A stretch of 64,000 nt of DNA from Saururus chinensis. Its lineage: Eukaryota; Streptophyta; Magnoliopsida; Piperales; Saururaceae. Below are positions 45,062 through 57,368 of this stretch, piece by piece (positions within the stretch are counted from its first letter, which is position 1; every line of letters begins with the position of its first letter). The position numbers and the translations under genes are program-made. The stretch is from assembly GCA_035235625.1 (NCBI GenBank), contig CP141143.1:3578501-3642500 (forward strand), read 5' to 3'. Below the pieces are notes generated by a model. The model did no database searches, was not told where the DNA came from, and saw only the letters and a program-made list of their open reading frames with translations.

Positions 45062-48000
45062 GACGAAGGTGGCGGATGGTGGGCGGGGGCGGATAATCGG
45101 ATCGCGGCCTACCGGCGGAGAATGCACTAAGGGAGACGGAAGATGATCTTCTACGACGCCCGAACGGGAACGGGAAGGCCCATCTCGGGTGAGGCCAACT
45201 GGGCTTGTCCTAATGTAGTGCGAAGGGCTAGTGGGCTGGGCGTGGGTATCCGTTTTATGGTCATCGTACGCGACGGGGGACGATGAAGTCCCCAAGTGGA
45301 GACTGTTAAGAAGTCAAGGCATGGAAACTTCCACGCAGGATCTTGGAAATGCAGCACCCTAGGTTTGAAAGTGTTTTTAATATTTTATTCTAAAAATAAG
45401 CTCAGAAATTATAAAAATTCTTAATATTTAAGATCAACGATAAATATATTAGCTCATATTAATACCACTATATTTAGTGCATATTAATATCACTATTATT
45501 GTGTTGAGACTCGTTTATATGAGCCCGGGCTCATATAAACTTACGTGAGCCCGGGCTTTATGAGCTGTTGGATTTACATCTGACGGCTTATAATACTCGT
45601 TGGTTAAACTCATTGGTTAAATCTATAAGTATTATGGGTCGCAAGATATAAATGCGATGGCGTATAGAACTCGGGCTCATCTAGGTTTATATAAGCCCGG
45701 GCTCATATAAACTTTTTCCTTATTGTGTTAGTATGTACTTACACTGAACTTATTGTCAAAATGAAGCATTAAAAATACTTCCCCAATTTTCTTCTTTTGC
45801 CGCGGTGTAGAATCCCGAGAGAAACCAGTCATACATGATCGAGGTCCCGTGAAGTGTGAACTGTTGCATTGAAAAAAAAAAAAATTGGTCCCGTATTGTG
45901 ACTAACTGTGGAAAAAAGACTCCAGAAATTTCTATGTACCTGTCATGTGCCGGAAGTTTAGTCAAAAGTATTGTAATTGCTGAATTGTTGGAATCTAGTT
46001 CTTCATTTCCAGTAGTGATGTAGTTATTGGACAGAAGGGAGGGAATTATTTTTTTTTTACTAAGCCTTAATTAGTGGAGGATATTTATGTAATGTATTTT
46101 GCATAAATCTCTCTTTTGAATTGTTCTATGGAAGCTTAAGGTTTCCCTTGAAAAAATCTATTTATCCGTCTTAATTTTCTCCCGCTCTAAGCCTTTCTCC
46201 TGTCTTTATTTTTGTTCTTTCTTCCTGTAATTTTCTTTCTACGACCAACACAAATTATTATTGCAATTTTAAAACAAAATAGGTAAGTAGAAGTTACTAG
46301 TTTATAAACTATTAAACACTTATAACAATTTATCTAGTATGATCAATTTTTATGATTAGCACTTATAGCGACCAACTGCTACCAAATTACCAAGGAAGTT
46401 GTGAGAGATAAACTTAAGAACCAGATCCAACAGTTATTAAGGTTTCTCCCTTCACATGTCTATTGCTCATGTACACAATACATGAAAATGTTTTTCTATC
46501 ATTTTTTCCTAATAACAATGCACGAAAGTCCTTTACTATGTCATGTTGCAAAAATCTTGAAAAACACTAGTGGGGATCAAGGGTGTGTGTAGTGTTCGGT
46601 TTGAAAGCACACTGTGACTCTGATAAACCCTAGGCCAGAGCCCGCCTCAGCTAATGTCGGGGTGTTCCCATAATGTGGTCAGCAGTGTAACACAGTGGGC
46701 TTTCAGCAACCTAGGCCCATGGGCTGTGATTCTTGGAGCTGAAACCTTTTATCACTAATTAATAGTAATATTCCCATAGCAAAAATATTTACAAAAATTC
46801 ACTCAAATGTATTGATTGGATTTCACATGGGCTCATTTATCCAGTCTAATCAAAATTTATATTCTAGTTTTTAATGTGTACTTTTGATATAAAAATATCA
46901 TTTTCCTTGATATAACGTTGATTTTGATACATGATGAGTTACATCAGGCCATCACAACCGTTGCTTCAAAACTAGGCCCCATAAATAAATGATCATGTAG
47001 ATCTATTTGAAATAAACTCAAGTTCTCTCGTTTGGATAACATATTTTTGAAGGTATCTTTTTAAATATTTATATATATCCCTTATCCTTATGCCATCAAT
47101 CGTGTGTGTTTGCCATTTTGGGCAATGGAAAGTAGGCAAACCTTGAGAAGCTAACTGCAACTCCCAATGCAACATATCTCCCCTACGAGGAAGTTTTCTT
47201 GTCGCTGCTTAGTGCTTAGTACCTTACTACCTTGTAGATATACTCCGCCAATAAAAAGTAAAAAAAATGTATCTAACTGGATTCTTTCTATTCCTGAATT
47301 TTTTTATATTCAAATTGGTTTCTTGGGTGCCGCACTGATCAACATTAAGCAGAAGCTAATTATTGAGTAATGACGCGGGCGCTATGATGTTTAGTGTGTG
47401 ACGCTTGAGTTGATTCCATTCTAATGTGCCTCACTGACCAACAATGCAAATGGTAATGGCTAAAGAAGGGAAGGTTCTCCACTTGGAGTCTCAGGATCAC
47501 TACCCTTTTTAGTTAATCATGTCTCCTACTAGGCAAGATAATATCGACAAAAGATTGTCCTAACCAGCAGCAAGGGAAAAAGACGTGGCAGACTGGTGTC
47601 CCTGTTTAATCTCGTGTTGATCCTGATAAAGCAATACCAGACAAAAGGATCGAAAGTTGAAACCGCACTGATGACCGGCCATCAGTTAATGTGTTGCTTT
47701 GCTGCAGTGTCATCTCACTAAACATGAAGCATAGTGGTCCGCCCATGCAGAGTGAATTCCACCTCGGTTTGCACTGTATTTGCCTTTTAATTCTTTTCTC
47801 CCCAACTTTCCATCAACACTGGAGTCTGGCGTCCTGATATTTGGGGTTTAGGTACAAAACAAATACGTGTCTTGCAACCTATTCGCTCTTCTAGAACATC
47901 TAAGGCCCAATATAAATCTGTTTTGTTATTTAATATTCTTTCTGTCCTAATTTAATAGATATGTTTGATTTTTTAAAATAAATTAAAATTAGTTTATTTT

Positions 48001-50130
48001 GAAAAACTACATATAGCTATTAACAGGATGGAAGGAATAGATGTTTAGAAGTTTGGGGACTTAAGCAATACTTTTCACGTTTGGTATTCAATATATATGT
48101 GTGGAAATTAAATAAAGATGCCTAGCCAAAGTTATGACATCTAACTGCAGCTTACTAGAACTGCGCCTCTCACTAAATTTTTTCTAAATTAAATATCTTT
48201 AAGCCAATAAAGAGTTCTTACTCTCTACACCATAATTTGATCACTATATAAGTTTTTGTATTGCCATTCTACTTCGTAAAAATGATTGAATGCCATAGGA
48301 GAGAATTTCACTTCTATCAAGTACTGGTTCAACAAGGCTCCTATTATGCTGCAAAATGTTGTTATTAAGGACCAGGATGGACAATTGTTTTCTAGATTGA
48401 TTAGATGCTCGTGATTTTCTTCTTGTCTTTCTACTGTTATCAACAAAAAAAGTTTGTGTGCTAATTTTATAACTATCGATGATAATGCTCACGTAGTCAC
48501 TCCCCTTTTTTTGACTAGCCTTCTAGTACTGGCTGACACTTTGCGGGGCTGATATGATTGGAGGCCTATGACAAAAAAATTAAAGCCAGGTTTTTTAATA
48601 TATATTAATATTAATATAATTAGTAAATTATTTATTTGTTGTCAATTAACAAATTATCCATATAACACGTAATTTAAGAAGGTTGAACGTTTTCAATTTT
48701 GATTTAGTGGATATATTTTTTTAGAACGTATGGTGGATGAGTGAATGAATGATGAATTATAGACACTAGAGGGGTATCAATATCATTTTTTGTATAATCG
48801 ACCAATTTTTAGACAAACTTATGAAAAACGATGAAAGAATTTAATTATATGAGTGATACATGTACATGCTAAATTAAATTATAATTTATATTTTCTAGTA
48901 AATATTTATCATTAGATAAAAATATTTACAAACAAAAGAAAGAAAATTATATATTGAATTATATGAATCATATGAATTAAAAATTAAAAGCTAAAACAAT
49001 ATAACCAAGTGGGCTGACAAATAATCTTCGCAAAAATAGAGCAAGAGATGAAAGAATTCTTTGCCTTTGAGAATTGATAGAGACAAGAATATCACATATT
49101 CACATGTTGTACTGGATTGAGTAATTCCTTAGCTATGGTAGAGTTGAGGCGTGGGTGTAATATATTTAATGGTAAAATGAAAACCCATATGGTATTGTTG
49201 CTTGTAATTTTAATCATGCAATACTAGATAAGAGAGATAAACATATATTGAATGGTAATTAAGATAAATATATGGTGATGAAAAGATAAATATTTTTCTT
49301 GTAATTTGAATGAAAAGAAGCGTATATATGGTGAGTGTGGTAAATAAGATTTGAAGAAATTTCAAAAAACAATGGTCCCTTAAAAAACTATAATTAATAG
49401 ATCACTCATTAGGCCTATAACCAGACATAAATGATGAAAGATGGATTGGATTTTGTCTGTCAATGCCTCCCAATAAAATATATATCAGCTCAGCTTCACG
49501 CCTCTTAGCATGTTAACTTATACTATGTGTATAATATTTTCTTTCTTATATCAATATTAATATTTAAAAAAGAATTTATCCTATACTAGAAATTCATTAG
49601 GAATAATTTAAGTAGCTAAGTACTTAAAAAAAGTTTCAAATGTTTTTCTCTTTTTTGTTTAAGGTTCAAGGTCTCACCATTCAATAAAAATATTTCTTTT
49701 ATCTCATATTAATAGCTTCATTTTATTTTTTTTTAAATATTAAAATTTATTTATTATAAAAAATTAAATAGAACTATTAATATAAGACCTAGAAAGTATT
49801 ATTTTTACGAATACTGTTAATATCAAAAGCTGTACCACTACTGTTTTTATCTTGCTTTATACATTACATTATCCTCACTCTCATGCATCCACACACATCA
49901 ATTTGACCTATTTTTTAAATAATCATCAAAGAGTTTATATCTTAAGCAGCACTCAAGTCTCTAATCTCTATATATAAGGCCACTAACAGTTCGTACGATC
50001 AGGTAGGAGTGGAAGCGCGTGGTGGTGTTAGTCAATCTTTGATCAGCCTGATTGTGCAAAGCACCCAAACATAAAGCGATAGGAAGAATTTAAATGCTTT
50101 GTGCAGTTCCGGACAAACTTTCACTCCCAC
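45062..50130. other. AT-rich intergenic region
   Basis: The first ~250 bases are GC-rich, with GGCCCA-type motifs, and are likely the MTP12-like promoter or leader. The rest has no recognisable gene. It contains the palindromic element at 45514-45712, degraded Stowaway-like elements near 47939-48040 and 49690-49800, and otherwise low-complexity AT-rich sequence. Confidence 0.5.
45514..45712. repeat. Element bounded by two 28-bp palindromes
   Basis: A perfect 28-base palindrome centred on GAGCCCGGGCTC is at 45514-45541, and a nearly identical one (one mismatched pair) is at 45685-45712, 171 bases apart. A further GTGAGCCCGGGCTTT is at 45546-45560. It looks like a small nonautonomous element with palindromic ends, but no target duplication could be fixed. 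Confidence 0.6.
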
Positions 50131-53100
50131 ATGGAAGCCAGCGGGACCAAATCCACAGGACTTACCAAGCCATGCATCCTTATCATTGGTACGTAATCCC
50201 GAGCTCTTGCATGATTTTTCCCTTTTCTTTGATCGCACGTAGATATATATGATAGGATTTGAAGTATCGGTAATTAATCCCGACCTCATCCACTTGTTTA
50301 AGTAAAGTTGAAATGAGTAAATTTGTTTCATTGTTTGGGGACAGTGTTGGCCAGTGCTGAGAGGTTTGCATACAAGGGGGTTGTATCAAACCTCGTCACT
50401 TACCTGACTGATGTGGTGGAGCTGAGCACCTCATCGGCCGCTAAAAATGTGAACAGCTGGTGTGGAGTCACCTCTATGCTTCCATTGTTAGGGGCCTTCT
50501 TAGCCGACTCCTACTGGGATCGCTATTCAACCATCTTCTTCTCCTCACTGCTCTATGTCTTGGTAAGTATAACTCATCATCAATTAAGTGTCCAGGTTTC
50601 GATGTTTAGTTTCTTCAAATCTGGAAATTCCATCCACCCCGCGTCCCATTTTGCATAATCTCTTCTGAAACAGAAATGCTTCTGCCATATTTGGCATCTC
50701 CCCAACAGCAAAAGTTGATTTGCGGATGACCTTTGGTTATCGATATCCGTACGGTTTAGCTATAGGGACCTTCGAGCACGAAACCTAATTGCTTATTTGC
50801 TTGTTTCTCGTAGTTGCTTTTGTTTTTGGTCGACGTCTGCTTGCGTTTTGTTGTTGCTTCATCATTACTATTGATTTCCCTCAATCCAACTTTCGTCGAG
50901 ATATTTAGTGCAAAAGGCAATATTTTATAAGTAGAGACTCGGCTTTAAAACCGAGTAGACTTTGGAGTCTTAAGAGAGTATTTTTTTTACGTGAAAAAGT
51001 AGATTTTAGTTTCAAACAAAAATACTCATTATACTAAGTACTATAATATGTAAACGTTTGTCAAATACTACCCTGTTTTTAACAAGTAAAATTATTTAAT
51101 TCTTATATTTAATTAAGAGTAAGGTAAAATAATAGTTGAATACTATCATACAGTCATATTGAACAAATTAATTTTGCAAAGAAAGTATTATAGAATGGTT
51201 AAAGTCCCATTAGCCAGTGAGCTCAAGGAGTGATGTTAATTTTGAGTCACTCTAGAGTTTGACTTAGAAACCAAGGAAGTTTGAGTTGGGAAGCTTTGAA
51301 ATTTTTCTACTTCTCTCCGTAATTCAACAACAAATGAAGAGCAAATTGTAACGGCTTTAAAGTCCTTCTTCGCCACCAACTGCCCGCAACATGTTCCTGG
51401 CCTCTATTTGCCAAGCCGGTTGAAACGGTGGATCTTCTGGCCCCTGCTGGACCTTTGTGGCCTTTTCGTCTGCACTTCTCATGTCATCAGAGGACAAAAA
51501 AAATCGAATGTAATTTCTCCTAGAACGTGATTATTTAAACCCCTTTTTTCTCCCTGTATCCCCCAAACAACCAAATTTTTTTTTTACTTTCTTTCCCCAT
51601 CTCCCATCTCTTTCCCCTCCTTTCTCTTTCAACTCTGGCACCGGTGCCGGCATAGCACCGGCCAACTACAGCAGCTGCAGCTGTAGACCGCTGCTGGCTA
51701 GCGGCGCCATGGCCACTAGCCGCCGCACCCAGCTACGCAGCAGCCACCCCAACAGCGGCGCCATGGCCACTAGCTGCTGCGCCTAGCAGCGGCCGCCCCG
51801 CACAGCGGCGTGCGGCCGCTGCGTCCAGTTGCACAGCGGCGCGAGGCTACTGCTCCCAACTGCGCGGCGGCCGTGGCCTCTCGCCGCCCCGCACAGAGGC
51901 GCATGGCCGCTCCTCGCCACCCCACACAGCGGCGCGTGGCCGCTGCACCCAGCTGCGTAGTGGCCGCGGCCTCTTGCCACCACACACAACTGCGTAGTGG
52001 CCGCTGCTGGCTGCCCCGGATAGCAGTGCCATGGCTATTGGCCATGCACAGCGGCCCAGCCCAGCGGCTGCTAGTGGCCATGCACAGCAGCCGCTGGTGC
52101 GGGTGGCCGTGCCCTGGCACTGCTGGTGGTCGGAGTTAATGACTACTGGCGTTAGTGCCGACGTCGAAAAAAAGAAAAAAAATGGAGAAAAAAAAATGGA
52201 AAAAAAGGAAAATAGAAATATAAGAGTTTTTAATAAAAGAAAATGGGGTAAAAAAAAATGGGGACACAGGGATAAAAGTGAGGTTTAAATAGCCACGTTC
52301 TTTCTCCAGTGAGCTCCCACCTTGAATGATTTGATTATCTTATATTGCTTCCATGTGTACAGGGGCTAGTCTGTTTGACGTCATGGCCATTGCTCTATGC
52401 ACTGACTTACATAAGCAAAACTATCTTTTCGATTGGACTCTTCTGCTCCCTCTACTTGATTTCCATCGCACAGGGCGGATACAACCCCTGCTTGCAAGCC
52501 TTCGGCGCCGACCAACTCGAGAATGGCGACCAAGACTTGCTCCGCAACAGCACTGAACAGGAAGAGGATGACGACGACAAGAAGAAGAAGAGCAGGTTCT
52601 TCCAGTGGTGGTATGTTGGCGTTTGTGCCGGCAGCCTCCTAGGCGTTACAGTTATGTCTTACATACAGGATAACTATGGGTGGGGGTGGGGCTTCGCCAT
52701 CCCCGCCATGGCCATGGCCATCTCCTCCGCGTGTTTCTCGTGTGGGACTCATCTCTATGTACGCAAGCAGCACAAGGTCACTGATAAACCTATTGAAGTA
52801 GTATTTCAAGAATTCAAGGAAGCAGTTATTAAAAAGATTGTGTGCAGAAGAATCAGACTCTCGCCGGACAATAAAGATGTAGCAGAACTTGAGTAGGTCG
52901 ATAATTTTTAATATTAATTCATAGATCACTACACTCTCTCATTATGCTTTCTCAACATTTATGAAGCTTCTAGTATTCCTTTTGATCAGGTTGCAGGATA
53001 AGCCTCTCAAGGAAGACTTCGATATTGCAGAACGCCTCGAGAAGAAACTTGAACAGGTCGACATGACTCCTACAAGTGAGGAGCCACTCCGAGTAGTAGG

Positions 53101-53827
53101 TAGACTCCTGCCTGTTTGGGCACTGATGCTTATGTTCGCAGTCATCTTCCAGCAGCCGGCGACCTTCTTCACAAGGCAGGGAATGTCCATGAAGAGGAAC
53201 ATCGGAAACAGCTTTGCCATCCCCCCGGCAACTCTCCAGAGTGCAATCACTATATCAATTATATTACTCATGCCTCTTTACGACAGGTTAATCATCCCAT
53301 CCATGCGGCTAGTAACTGGGAATGCGAAAGGTATCAGCGTACTGCAAAGGATGGGGATTGGAATGTGCCTCTCAGTGGCGGCCATGGTGGTTGCAGCACT
53401 CGTGGAAAGAAAGAGGCTCGAACTGAGCAAAAGACAAGAGAGGAATGAGTTGAGCATCTTTTGCTTGCTTCCCCAGTACATCCTCCTGGGTGTGTCCGAT
53501 GTGTTCACAGTGGTTGGAATGCAGGAATTTTTCTATTCCCAGGTGCCTCCCAAAATGAGAAGTATAGGCATTGGCCTGTATTTCAGCGTGTTTGGCGTAG
53601 GCAGCTTTGTTAGTGCCTTCTTAATTACCGTTATTGAGCTAATCACCAGTTCAGTTGGAAGGAAACAGAGTTGGTTTTCTGATGACATGACAGAATCTAG
53701 GCTCGATAACTATTATTGGTTTTTGGCTCTCTCAAGCACTGTAAGCTTCTTGTTGTTTGTAAGCATGTCCAAGCATTATTCTGATGAGATCCCTTCCAAA
53801 AATAGATGTGGTAAATCACCTTCTTAA
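50131..53827 (+). CDS. NRT1/PTR family (NPF5-like) transporter
   Basis: Exons are 50131-50188, 50345-50562, 52363-52892 and 52990-53827, giving 547 aa, normal for the family. The start at 50131 gives a short N-terminus ([20 protein letters not shown]) like that of the NPF5.13-5.16 group. Plant-POT features are [85 protein letters not shown] and [14 protein letters not shown]. About twelve membrane helices are expected, with an acidic/lysine loop ([13 protein letters not shown]) after the sixth. The proton-coupling motif ExxER reads ASAER here (22-26), so the first Glu is missing. NPF5 members transport nitrate, peptides or hormones; the substrate cannot be told from sequence. Intron 2 (1800 bases) carries an insertion. 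Confidence 0.93.
51522..52301. mobile_element. GC-rich foldback insertion in NPF intron 2
   Basis: The left arm starts AGAACGTGATTATTTAAACC (51522) and continues to CCCTGTATCCCC. The right arm, read on the other strand from 52301, is AGAACGTGGCTATTTAAACC and continues to CCCTGTGTCCCC. The arms are about 50 bases. They are flanked by TTCTCC on both sides. The core (51640-52140) is very GC-rich and built of degenerate repeats such as CCGCACAGCGGCG and GCGGCCGC. No protein family is recognisable in any frame, although all frames stay open because of composition. Confidence 0.65.
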
Positions 53828-54559
53828 TTGTGTTTAGGAAAAAACCCGTACTGGTTATGCATGAGCTATTACATATTTAATTCCAAATAGCAAATACTTG
53901 TGATAATGCTGATTGTAAAGTGTAAATTGTGTTTTGGACTCTGCAATATTGTTAACATTTTCTCGTAATGACTCAAGAGGTAGAGGCCAGCCACTTTGGG
54001 CCCAAATAGGACATGCTGAATACGCTCTGAACACTGAAGCGATAAAAATATATAGCCAGGCGGCCAGCCCAGGCCCAATGGAGCATAATACTGGGCTGGG
54101 CAGTAATCCAGTTAAAAGTTGAAACACGACTAGACAAGCTAGGAGTTTTTTAGCAATTAGGAAAAAACAAAGTAGCGAGGAGTGATGGCCTTTTCTTATT
54201 GCCAGTCCACGGTTGTAGGCCACGAGCACCGTATAAGATCCGAATGTGTTATAAAATTAGAGTTTCCATGTTAAATTTTATTATAAAATTTTACTAGATA
54301 AATTGTGCCACAGTGACCACTTTCTGCGTATATTTTTGTTTGAAGCTATATATTATTTTCGTTTTATATTAAATATTTTTATATAAAAAATATAATTTTT
54401 ATTAAAATATAAAAATATCTTAGAGATGTTGGCTTAATTTAGTTAACTAAAGTGTTTAAAAATATTTAAAAGTAAAAAATGATGCTTTGAGAAGTGGAAG
54501 AGAAATTTTTTTATATTTCTATATAAAAATAAATAAGATATCTAAAGCTATACAAATTA
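53828..54559. other. NPF 3' UTR and AT-rich intergenic
   Basis: The first few hundred bases likely hold the 3' UTR. After about 54240 the sequence is A+T-rich. No gene is seen. Confidence 0.45.
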
Positions 54560-54965
54560 TATGGGTATGAAACTTATGAATTATATTATAAAGTTACGAG
54601 AGAGTAGTTGAAAAATGCTTATAAAAAGTAACTAAAGTAATTAACTAAGAACCAATTTGATTTTATACTAGATAAATTAATAATTCACGTTATATTTTTA
54701 TACGATAAATAGTTTAAAAATATAAGGATACTTTTATTGATATGAAAAAAACTTATGGAGTGTCTCGAAAGTTTATTTAAAATGTCTTGAGGAAGTATGT
54801 AATTATAAGAGAGTTATCGATATTATTAAAGATATATATAATAGGATAATGACTTGTATACAGATAATTAAGAGAGAAACCAAAGAGTTCCTAATTACCA
54901 TAAATTTACATCAAGGGCTAGTCTTAAGCTCGTATCTTTTTACTTTAATTATGAATGAAAAATTA
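54560..54965 (+). pseudogene. LINE (non-LTR) reverse transcriptase relic
   Basis: Reading across stops and shifts gives fragments resembling plant LINE reverse transcriptase in the right order: SYERVVEKCL, then NQF-like residues, KYKDTFIDMKKTYGVSRKFI, VLRKY, IIKDMY-like residues, MTCIQIIKRETKEF and INLHQGLVLSSYLFTLIMNE. These correspond to the ENQFGF, FIDLEKAYDRVPREV and LHQGSALSPYLFALVMDE blocks. The fragment ends before the YADD active-site region could be found. It is heavily decayed and A+T-rich. Confidence 0.8.
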
Positions 54966-56237
54966 TATATATACAAAATAAAATACCTTCATCAATTAAC
55001 TCGGTAAATTAACTTAATGAAACATTTAATATGAGATAGAGGGAGTATAAGACAAAATAAGCCTTCGTTGGCTCTAAATTCTCAGTCTTATATTATCACT
55101 TCTCCAATGGTAAAAATCTTTGAAACTTGTCAAAAGACATTCGACAAAATTTTGGCTAAATTTATCAACCACAAATTTGTTGTTGTTTTGAGTTTCAACA
55201 AATTATATTTTAAAGCCGATTTGAGCAAAGTTTCTAAATAAATAGGTTAATTTTTAGGCTTGGGTTTTATTAATTGGTTAATTTTTAAGTTGGGCCAAAG
55301 TTTTATTAATTGGGCTCTTAATTCCGATTGAAGCTACTGGTGAGTGGTGAGTTATACCACCCCTTTGAAGAGTGGCTCATCCTTTGGCCGAAGTTTTACT
55401 TAATTTTATTTGGATCAAACCAAAATAACCCCTATTTAAATAGAAGCCAAATTTCAAACCTATCACTATGCTTCATTCGGGCCAACTCATCTCCTATTCT
55501 CATTTCTTTTTTCAGGGCACAGTGTTCATTTTTTGTTTTTGGGCACACGGCAAAGTCTAGTTGGGGAAAAAGACAAAATGGTTATAACAAAGAGCAGGAA
55601 TATCTAGAGTTCCTAAGCTCCGGAAAAGTAGTCTGGAAGACACAACTTTCTTCTTCAACTTTCACATGATCAATTTATGTCATCGAAGTTTTAGAAAACA
55701 AGCAAATGTCTCCTCTTCGAGAAATGTAATGGAGCCAATTATTTTTTCACAAGAAGATGCGCGACCCGGAAATAATTGAGTTATATGATGGGACGAATAG
55801 AGCAAAATTCTAATCCAACCAGCAAACCCCAACTACTGACCAGCACTGGCCTTAATACAGCTGAACCGAAGGGCCTTGGCTGATGACTTCACTCCTAAAC
55901 TGAAACTCTGATTTATGAACGACGCTCTTGATCAAATGATACTCCAGTCTAAAGTAGTTAATTAACGTATTCGGCATGATCGTGTGTAGAAATAAGATGA
56001 CATTCCAAATCTCTGGTTATGTATCTAATAATTATAAGAAATTAAAGAGCAGAGGAAAACCAAGAGAAAGATTTATACAGAACCCAGATCTAATTTATTA
56101 TTAGATGAAACAAAATAATTAATCAGTAAACAAAACCATGAACACATAAAAGATACATACAAATAACAACAAATTGACCTGTAAACTAGGGAAACACATA
56201 TACATTAACAACGAAGTGATTCAGATAGCTAAACTAG
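54966..56237. other. Intergenic region
   Basis: A Stowaway-like end (ATATGAGATAGAGGGAGTATAAG) is at 55027-55049. The ORFs between 55328 and 55669 show no family signature. The last ~150 bases are likely the 3' UTR of the small minus-strand gene. Confidence 0.4.
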
Positions 56238-56480
56238 CTAGTGCTTCTGGGTCCTCTTGTGATACTTGTCCTTGATCCAGTGCAGGCCGAAAGTGGTCCC
56301 CTCCTTCACCTTCTTCATTCCCGTGGACGCCACGGCCTTTGTTTTCTCCATTCCCTCGCTGAACTTCTTACCGTACTTGGCTTTTGTTGAACTAGTCTCC
56401 TTCTTCGCCGGCACCGGGTCTGAATCCCACTGGTCAGCCCAGGATGCGCCATAAGAGGTGCTCCGATCCATCACGACCAC
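56238..56480 (-). CDS. Small conserved plant protein of unknown function
   Basis: An 80-aa frame (77 aa if the third-codon-on ATG at 56471 is used). The sequence has ASWADQWD near the start, then a lysine-rich stretch (STKAKYGKKFSEGMEKTKAV) and KKVKEGTTFGLHWIKDKYHK at the end. I recognise this as a family of short basic plant proteins found across angiosperms, with no established role. No signal peptide or membrane segment is evident. GC content is higher than its surroundings and the codons look used, which supports a real gene. A TATA-like ATATATATAGAG lies about 200 bases upstream on the minus strand, and the 5' leader may contain an intron. Confidence 0.75.
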   Translation of the reverse strand: MVVMDRSTSYGASWADQWDSDPVPAKKETSSTKAKYGKKFSEGMEKTKAVASTGMKKVKEGTTFGLHWIKDKYHKRTQKH

Positions 56481-57368
56481 AGCAAAAACACAGGAGCCGC
56501 GGACAAGCGAACAAGGAAAAGATGATCAACCTTCCGACCCCAGATGCTCGCGAACTCTCTCTGATGAATGTTCTTGCTTTGCTGATCGAATCCTGCACAG
56601 CAAATAGCTAAACTTGGAGACGAAGAAATCGCTGGATATACACACCTGCTTCCGTCGTGATCATATATATATAGAGAGAGAGAGGACTAACTTAAGAGGA
56701 GGATAGATCAGAGAAAGAGGGTTTCTGATTTTTAATGTGTTTTCCTTTTTCACGTGTGATGTCAACCTTGCTCAATTGAATATATTTAGAGACGTCAAAA
56801 GACTGAAACACCCGTTTAACAGCTACCACCAGAAGAAAGGAAGCTGAAGAGAAGTGGTTCGGACATGGGGGTTATTTTGTAACATGTTGTGAAAAATGGA
56901 GGACTTCTAGAAGCTGAGAATTTGGGGTGTGTTTTGGCGGCAGGGGAGGTGGGACTGGTCGTCGAGTTCTGGAAGCATCGCATTTCGCGTTTGGGGATGA
57001 CGCCACTAGACTGGGCTTTTTGGTTGTCAATAAAAATTGTATTCAAAATCGACGTCGATCCGAACCCACACAACCTCCTCCTTCGACCTTCCATGCGGTA
57101 ATAATTATGTTTTTTGTTTGCAAGATTGTAATTATATTTGTTTCTCATTTGATTAATCATTCGGTTGGGATCAGCTGTGCAGTAAAAAACGCCCACTTAT
57201 CCTCTTTTCATAATTACAGCGAACCGGGGTTCTCTTTACTGTTTACTTAAATCCTTTGGTTCAATTGTAAATTAAAATGGGTTTCATTCTAACCCAACAT
57301 ACCAACTCATCTCCCTCAACCGTCCGCCCCGTAAGTCCCTAAATCTGCTTTCCGAATAAAACATCCTC
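56481..57368. other. Promoter of small gene and intergenic
   Basis: The first ~250 bases are the likely leader and promoter of the small minus-strand gene (purine/pyrimidine tract at 56660-56700). No other gene is supported. Confidence 0.4.

Noticed and set aside
44306..45063. Plus-strand Gly/Arg-rich frames opposite the MTP12-like gene
   Set aside because: Antisense shadows of the hydrophobic, Ser/Pro/Leu-rich N-terminal half of the minus-strand CDS.
51770..52139. Arg/Ala/Cys-rich open frames on both strands in NPF intron 2
   Set aside because: All frames are open because of extreme GC content and repeats. The region is inside an intron and belongs to the foldback element.
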